Positions 57,297 to 64,000 of a stretch of 64,000 bases of DNA are shown here, in pieces. Numbering within the stretch: position 1 is the stretch's first letter; the number at the start of each line of letters is the position of its first letter. The stretch comes from Tetraselmis striata (taxonomy: Eukaryota > Chlorophyta > Chlorodendrophyceae > Chlorodendrales > Chlorodendraceae). The DNA lies in NCBI GenBank assembly GCA_006384855.1, contig VCJN01002737.1, positions 213,501-277,500 on the forward strand, in the 5' to 3' direction. The position numbers were made by a program, and so were the translations under genes. The notes beneath the pieces were generated by a model. That model was not told the DNA's origin. It did not search any database and worked only from the letters and a program-made list of their open reading frames with translations.

Positions 57297-60200
57297 ATGG
57301 CAGCGAAGATGGCGCCCGCCGCACCGCCGCGCTCCCCCAAGCAGCTGCACCAGGTAGCCCTGCGATGCGCGTGCCGCTGTCCCCACGGGGCTTTGTGAGC
57401 TAGAGCTGCATTCCCATGCGGGCGGGCGGTGAGGCGGGGCCGCAGCTGACGGGATGCGCCGCTTCCGCGCAGAACACCCCCTTCTTCAAGTCTGTCCCGC
57501 TCAGCGACGCGCTGGGCCGGCCGGTGTGGGTCAAGATGGACGCGCTGCAGCCGTCGGGCTCCTTCAAGCTGCGCGGCGTGGGCTATGCGTGCCAGAGGGC
57601 GCTGGAGGGCGGCGCGTCGCAGCTGGTGTCCTCCTCCGGCGGCAACGCGGGCCTGGCTGCTGCGTACGCCGGGGAGCAGGTCGGCCTGCCGGTGCGCCCC
57701 CCCCCCCCCAACATGCCCCCACGGCCCTCACCCATCACCAATCATGCCCCCTCCCCCCCACCCCCGGCCCTTCCACGCTTTGTCACCCCCGGGCCCCCAA
57801 CCTTACCTGCAAACTCCTAATGCCCCCCCCCCTCTACGGGTGGGACGCGAGGCAGGTGACGGTGGTGCTGCCCGAGTCGACGCCCGCCTTCATCCACGCC
57901 CGCCTCAGGTGAGCCGTCCGCACCTTCCGCCCGCCTGCCATTCTACACAGCTGGGGCCGTTACAGCAGTGGCCCCGAGAGACCAAGGGGGCTGATGGGGG
58001 CCGATGGGAGACTGGCGGAACGTTACTGCAGGAAACTGAGGGAAGCGCGAAGGGTTCCCCCCCCCCCCCACACACCCTCCCCTCCACACCCTCTCCCACC
58101 CTCCCCTTCTACCCCTCCTCTGCATCAATCTAGGCATCCAACGCAAGCCCAGGCTGCTCCAGCTCCGTGCGCACAAAGCCAAGCAGCCGGCCGCACATAA
58201 TGATTGCCCGGTGGTGGGTCAGTGGCGGACCGACGGCGGCCACATGCGGAGGGGTGGCTGTGCTGCAAGGGTGAGGGGGGATGAGCGGCGCCGGGCGCTG
58301 GCCATCACCTGCCGACCCTATACCCCCTGCTGCGCGGTACTCGTACCGCAGCGCCAAGGGGCAAACACGTAGCGCGGCGATCAGGGCTGCCGGGCAGCGC
58401 CCCGCGCCATGGCGCCATCTGGCCTCCGGGTAGCGCGGGGGCGGAGTGGGCGGGCGGCCCTCTGGAGGATCTCAACCCGGGCCTCAGCGGATCTGGCGGC
58501 TGAGCTGCTGCGCCCATTGCGTGCAGGGGCTACGGCGCGGACGTCAAGGTGGCAGGGTCGCAGTGGAGCGAGGCCAACGTGGAGGCGGAGCGCATCGCCG
58601 CCAGCTCCGGCGGCATGCTCATCCACCCCTTTGACCAGCCCGACCTCTGGGCCGGCCACGCCTCGGTGGTGCATGAGGTGCGCCCCCCCCCCCCCCCCCC
58701 CCCCCCACCTTGCCTCCGGTGGGTTTGCGGACGGAGGCATGCAGGCACGCACGTCGAGTGGCGTGGCGCCCATACCGCAGCAACACCCTCAGAAAGGTTA
58801 CTGGAAGAGTTTACGGTCACAGGCAGGATCGATACAGCGGGTGCATGTGCCCCCCCTCATGTGATATAAATAAGCAGGGATGGCGACGGTGGGTTGAAGG
58901 GGCCAAAGGGGGGGGGGGTTGATTTATGGGCATACGTGGCACTCGTTTCGTGAGCCCCTGGGGAGCTACTACTAGATGCGATCATATACATTGCTACTAT
59001 TGCTTCTACTGATACACGTTGGCGCCGTGTGCCGGTTGACGCACACGTGCCGCTTACTTATCTCTGAACGTTCATGTAGATACACTCTGGGTTGTAGACA
59101 CGCCCACCCCCCCTGGGTCAAAAATCAGAAAGCAATAACTTTGCCAGAATGCACACCGACACATCACGGAAATCTCGACACGATGTCGCAAATCAGGTTG
59201 ATAGTTTTGAGGTGCGCAACCCCGGCCAACTTGTAGAGACAAAGCCACATGCTGCTGATTGTGAACGGTGAGGGGGACAGTGCCGGCTGGCGCATTCCGA
59301 AGCTGCTTGCACCTAAGCTGTGGCGTCGGCGGAGGTTTCCCGGGCCCTGCTCGCATGCGCCTGCGGTGCCGCCGCACCTGCGATGGCGAGCAAGGGGCGG
59401 CGGGCGCGTACCGATGCGATGGGTGCGGACCGCTCTGACCGTCGTGGCTTGCGTGCGCCCGGCCGTCCCGCGCCGCAGATCCACGAGGCGCTCGGCGGCC
59501 GGGCGCCCGGCGCGGTGGTGGCGTCTGTGGGCGGCGGCGGCCTGCTGCTGGGCATCTTGCAGGGCTTGGCGGAGGTGGGCTGGGCGGAGGAGGTGCGCGC
59601 GGCTACGACCTCTATGACCTGCGCCCCCCTCCCTCCGACTTCCCCCTCCTCTGCCTGTTGTCCTCTTACCTCCAGCAGTATAACTGCGGGCCGGGAATGA
59701 GCTTCGGCACCCAGTGGCTCCGTGGGTTTGGCTAACATGACGGGTTTTAGTTACAATCGTCCGTAAGATCAGCGTACAACCCTTGCGCACAGCTGCCCTG
59801 CCGCCCCGGCGTGCGGCGGTCCCATTCCGCACTGCATGCACATTTCCAGGTTTGCGATACTTATACTACACCGCCCGGATTGCTTATTGCGGTGCTGCAA
59901 GTCGTACGGCGGCGCCTTGTGCACTCGTGCAAGACTCGCGCGTCACCTGTCCAGCACCCCCGTGTGATCCAGAACTCCCCCCACCCCAGGAATTACATGG
60001 ACTATGGCGGTTTCGTCGCCGTGATTTTCAGATGCACCGCATCAGAGGAGGCACACACGCTCCAACATGCCGCGCCTCGTCCGGACGAGTGCTTTTGTAC
60101 CGTGCCGCGGGCGGGTGCCCCGATGAACCGGATGGCTCCGAAACCAAGGTGGCCCGAGCACGGCACGGGCTATACCCAAGGCTCTTCAATGGGCCGCATT

Positions 60201-62119
60201 GGGTTTTTAGGATTTGGGGTTATAGGGTTTGGGGGTTTTAAACCCTAAAACCCTAGAAACCGGGAACCACATAGAGAAACCGTACAGGGAGTTGTTGGAG
60301 GGCATCCACGGCATCGCACTTTGGTAAGCATCTAAGCCCTTCTTGAAGGGAGGAAAGGGTGGATCCCGGGGGTAAGCGGCGACATGGCGGCGCCGGAAAC
60401 CATCATGAGTCCGCTAGGTGGGCCCGGGGTTCCATGGGAGCTATGAGATTCGGCGGCTAGCGTGTCCAGCGCCGATGGGTGAAGTGCCCCCTGCTCTATG
60501 TAAGGTCACTCTCTGTCTTTTCGAGGGAAGCATGTAGTGAACTTGGGTGATCACGTCGCAGCATGATGGAGTCACGTCATGTCAACGCGCGTCTCTCGCA
60601 AAGTCTGCGTCAAGTAGTCCGACCCTGGCCGGTCCCTGCCCAGCCACCGCCGGCGACCTCACCCCGCGGCGTGTGGCGCCCGCAGGTGCTGAGCGTGGCG
60701 TGCGAGACGGAGGGCGCCAACGCCCTGGCGCTCAGCATCGCGGCCGGGAAGCAGGTGCGGCGCCGCGGAGGGCAGCGGGCGATCGCCCATCCGGCTACTG
60801 ACCGCCGTCCGCCGGCTCCTACCGGACTTACCTGGTGCGCGGCTCTGAGGCGGGCGGGCTGTCTGGCTGTCGCGCAGGTCCACCTGGAGAGCATCACCAG
60901 CCTGGCCAAGAGCCTGGGCAGCCCGTACCCCATCCAGCAGCTGCTGGACCACTGCCTGGAGCACCCGTCCCGGGTGGGAACCGACCCCCCCTCCCCCCCC
61001 CCCAACAGCACTGCTCACCTCTCTCCTGTGCCCATCAACCATCAACATTCGCAACCGCTAGGCATCGGTGCTTTGCCCTGGGGGCGTCGCTTCGACCCTC
61101 AGCTGGACCGACTAGACGTCATACCAACGGCCAAAGTCTAGATGCGCTTGTCCATGTGCTGTGGGTGTGGGTGTTGTCGTATCGACCCCTCTCACGTGGC
61201 ATGCGCGCCGACCCCTCTCACGTGGCGTGCGCGCCAACCCCTTCACACCAACTAGGCATGCCATCCAATGGGGTGTGCGGCCCCCAAAGAATGATGAATT
61301 GGTTTGCAACTTCGAGCCGGGATACCCGCGCACGTGTCACGGCACATCACGATGGACGTCCATTATGAGTGTCGTTTTCCTCTTTTCGTGCGGGCATACC
61401 CACATAGCACGCGCCCATGCCGGTTACGGTACGAATAAGGACGGGGGGGGGGGGGGGGGGGGGGGGGTCGCGGAGGCGTGGTTTGTCGCCCCCATCCGCG
61501 CCCCCCTCCTGACAGGCGCTGCCGCGTGGGGGCTCTCGGTGCACTGGCCAGGTGGCGCCGTGGGTGTGCTCCGACGCGCAAGCGGTGGCCGCGTGCCTCG
61601 CCTTTGCGGAGCACCACCGCGTCCTCGTGGAGCCGGCGTGCGGTGCGGCGCTGGCGGCCGTCTACAACAGGCACGCGCAAGCCCCCCCATTGCGGGCCAC
61701 CATTCCGACAACTTTCGGCCCCCCACCTTCGCTCTAGCTCCAAGAGTTTTATCGTCGCACAAGGTAGTAGCTGTCCCGGCGGGCTTTCTGCGCCCCCTTA
61801 CGCTCGCTCGCCTACTACATACAGTATTTACCCCCCCCCCCCCCCCCCGGGGGTGAATGTCTTGCCCAACACAAAGGCGACAATTCCATTGTGTGCCGGT
61901 GCTGTGATCTTGGAGCGCGCTGGGCGGGGAGGGGTTTTTGCGAAAGTGCGCTGACGGTGTGTCCCCAACGGATTTTGGCGCCGGCTGACGGCGGAGGCGT
62001 CTGGACTCGACAGGGCGCCGGCGCTGGAGGGCGCGGAGTCGGTGGTGGTGGAGGTGTGCGGGGGCGCGATTGCCACGCCCGCAATGATGGAGGCGTGGAA
62101 GCAGGAGTGCGGCCTGTGA
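57297..62119 (+). CDS. L-serine dehydratase (PLP fold type II), nine exons
   Basis: Exons 57297-57353, 57473-57691, 57856-57908, 58527-58677, 59479-59592, 60686-60754, 60878-60973, 61552-61670 and 62014-62119 (TGA) join in frame to 327 residues, the usual length for the animal SDS-type enzyme. It starts MAAKMAPAAPPRSPKQLHQ. The PLP lysine sits in PSGSFKLRG, the phosphate loop follows as SSSGGNAGLAAAY, then HPFDQPDLWAGHASVVHE, the glycine loop SVGGGGLLLG, ITSLAKSLG, LVEPACGAALAAVY and VVVEVCGGAIA. It turns L-serine into pyruvate and ammonia; threonine dehydration or serine racemase activity cannot be excluded. No targeting signal is evident. The intron before the last exon has a GC donor (61671). 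Introns carry poly-G or poly-C runs of up to 25 bases. Confidence 0.92.
59593..60685 (+). other. Long intron of the dehydratase gene with telomere-like words
   Basis: The intron runs from GTGCGC to CCGCAG. At about 60205-60256 it contains TTTAGGATTTGGGG, TATAGGGTTTGGGGG and then CCCTAAAACCCTAG in opposite orientation, meeting at GGGTTTTAAACCC. It resembles plant- or Chlamydomonas-type telomere repeats. No gene is seen inside. Confidence 0.6.
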
Positions 62120-63670
62120 GTCCGCCGACGCACACAACCCGCGAAGGGTCCGCATCCAGGCAGGCGGGCTAAAGATCAAGAATCGTGACAATCGAGCTAC
62201 TGAAGATCAAGCGTCATGCAAAAAACGGCGTTGGAAGGTCAAGATCGTGATGCGATGGGATCAGTCTTATGCGGATGATCTTAGTCTTTGATTTATACAA
62301 GATGCGGATCCCTTAAAGTCCCCCCCCCCCCCCCCCCCCCTACAAGCAGAAAGAGCGGCAATGCGCCGGTGCTCCCGGCTCACCGTGACACCCGGGAGAC
62401 CACCAAGGCTCCACCTCAAGGCTGATGACGTTCGAAAGGTCAATAAGAGCACTCGAGTGTCTGGAGATGAGGATCACGATGTGATCTATTTCATCCAGGT
62501 CTCGACTATCGACAAATCTGATACATCGGCTCCTGCCGAAGGACCCATACCGTGATCGTCTGGGTTTATTCGCGTGATGCGTATTGATTCATCGATACGG
62601 CATGGGCCGACGTACCCCGAAGTGTCCAAATGCATATCGATGCATGTACTATTCTAGCGTATATTACAGGTTCGCGCGTACGGTATGTGCTGTCGACGTG
62701 TCGGGTGTCGGCGCGGTATCACCAACACCGCGAAAGGGAAACAGCCTGCCCGGCCGGTGATGAGGTCGATTCCACACGAATAAAGTATGTCGGAAGTATG
62801 GCAAACGTTCTTCTAGATGCTTTGATGCATGCTGCTCAGTCCGAGTCTCCTGATAGGGGAGGTTACAGGTGAGTCGGCACCCCTGCAACAAAACCGATAC
62901 ATGTACTGATCCTCGCCATTGTGTGATTGTGCTGTCGATCTGCCCCGCGCACCCAATTTGTTTGACCGATACTTTGTACATTGAAAACGCGCGTTGGCTT
63001 GCAATGTGCGCTAGTGGTATAACGCTCAGTTTCAGTATAGTCATGTGATTGGTGCTGAAGCTCGAGGCCGTTGCTGTCGCCTACGCTATATATCGATGCG
63101 CAATACTCGCTGCGGATCCTCGGACACCACCCACGATGTGATCCCGGCCGGCGCACAATGGCACACGTGGACGGAGAGCGACACGGACCCCGCGATGCAC
63201 ACACTTTTCACGTAGGCGAGGGACACGGGGCGAGGGGGGGATCGCGCGCGTGCGACGCGCCACTTCGCGGGCGACGTCGCGGATGCGATGCGGCCGGCAA
63301 ATGGGGGTGGTATCGGCCAATCGGCGGATGGATGCGCCCCGCTTGGCGCACGCTCCTCCGACACCCCCCGCCCAACCCCGTCACGTCGACGGGACACCGC
63401 CCTCCTACCAAGCCACCGCCCACGTGACATGTTGCGCTCCTGCCCCGCCGCGCGCGCTTCGAATGCGAGGGCGCATGCCGGGCGTGTTCCCAAGGCATGT
63501 GCCCGTCCGTCCCTGCTGCCGCAGCAAACAACGCGTGGCAGGATGTTTGCATGGCACGGTGTCCCAGGGGGGCGCGCCCCAGTGGGTCAGTATCAAGTTG
63601 GTTCCGCTAATCACTACAGTGCGCTTCCGGAGATGCGCCCTGTTACCGGCCGGTCGACCGCGGCGGCGCG
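62120..63670. other. Spacer, no recognisable gene
   Basis: It contains a 21-base poly-C tract (62320-62340). Long overlapping frames around 63080-63660 are on both strands and are GC artefacts. The 3' untranslated regions of the two convergent genes should lie here. Confidence 0.45.
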
Positions 63671-63799
63671 TCACTGGGCCTTCTTGGGCATCCTCTTGTT
63701 GAGGTCCGCCTGCGTGAGGCGGGTGGCCTTGTCCATGTCGATGCGGTTCAGCTGCACCGTGCCAAGCAGCCGCTCCGGCAGCTCGTCCTCCTTCTTGCC
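63671..63799 (-). CDS. Last exon of an unidentified gene
   Basis: After a CTGCAG acceptor (63800-63805, minus strand) a frame of 42 codons reads LPERLLGTVQLNRIDMDKAT and ends MPKKAQ followed by TGA. Codon use and the clean acceptor make it convincing as coding, but I cannot name the family. The remaining exons would lie to the right, beyond the window or in 63806-64000. Confidence 0.55.
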   Translation of the reverse strand, partial: GKKEDELPERLLGTVQLNRIDMDKATRLTQADLNKRMPKKAQ

Positions 63800-64000
63800 C
63801 TGCAGTGCACCAACGCAGCAATCAGGCGCAGACGAGGCAGTACTGCACGACGTAGCAACTGGGCAGACTTCTGTTTAGCACATCCACACAGTTCAACGTA
63901 CTAGCGCGTAGGTGGCAGCTAATTTCAAACGGCGATCTTTAAATTTGCCGCCCTTCCAGCGTTTTCCTATTTGTATTATTTTCCGCTATTCTGTTCTTTT
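63800..64000 (-). other. Intron of the gene ending at 63671
   Basis: Less GC-rich sequence without open frames. It is probably intronic and continues beyond the window. Confidence 0.5.

Noticed and set aside
60290-60480. 5S rRNA-like segment (GCATCTAAGCCC and GATGGGTGAAG words)
   Set aside because: The internal control boxes are not in the right order or spacing and the arms do not pair.
63086-63878. Overlapping frames of 110-196 residues before the last exon
   Set aside because: They are Arg/Pro/Ala-rich shadows in several frames of both strands; only the 63671-63799 frame has a proper acceptor and stop.

Overview
The window looks like nuclear DNA of a microalga, most likely a green alga. 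The host genes are GC-rich and cut into many short exons. Donors are mostly GTGCG or GTGAG, acceptors mostly CGCAG or TGCAG, and many introns carry poly-G or poly-C tracts. There are no operons, no ribosomal RNA and no CRISPR array. This assignment is an inference from gene structure and mobile-element types; no species marker is present.

The left half (1-34.7 kb) is a mobile-element landscape. A Ty3/gypsy chromovirus with 98 % identical LTRs lies on the minus strand at 2674-9261; its internal region carries a methyltransferase-like domain and is frameshifted many times. From 9.8 to 16.4 kb there are minus-strand exon-like pieces of a degenerate beta-class DNA methyltransferase gene, mixed with a triplicated 421-bp block and two arrays of a 24-bp minisatellite. 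From 18.4 to 20.3 kb lie truncated, tandemly duplicated 3' ends of a non-LTR retrotransposon. A transposase-like gene (DUF7869-type, 22.0-32.1 kb) has a minisatellite-filled intron. Its coding sequence is broken by a foldback element with 350-bp inverted repeats and a 7-bp target duplication, and that element was itself hit by a 5.7-kb Helitron2-type rolling-circle transposon (24838-30567). Two non-autonomous relatives of the Helitron lie at 20544-21632 and about 33139-34662.

The right half holds host genes. Two PhoD-like metallophosphatase genes lie in tandem (34939-43425 and 43946-48366). The second has a full set of metal-ligand motifs and a GPI-anchor-like tail. The first has a signal peptide and intact reading frames but has lost three of four metal-ligand motifs. 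After them come exon pieces of a possible SGNH esterase (49.4-51.1 kb), a small protein with two phage-integrase-type repeats (52679-53209, minus), a 5'-truncated non-LTR retrotransposon (53.7-56.0 kb, minus), a complete nine-exon L-serine dehydratase gene (57297-62119) and the last exon of an unidentified minus-strand gene (63671-63799).

The most unusual points are the Helitron termini with asymmetric inverted repeats and a 3' hairpin, the terminal module shared by the Helitrons and the non-LTR retrotransposon, the catalytically depleted PhoD paralogue, and two separate methyltransferase-like domains whose motif IV is altered.
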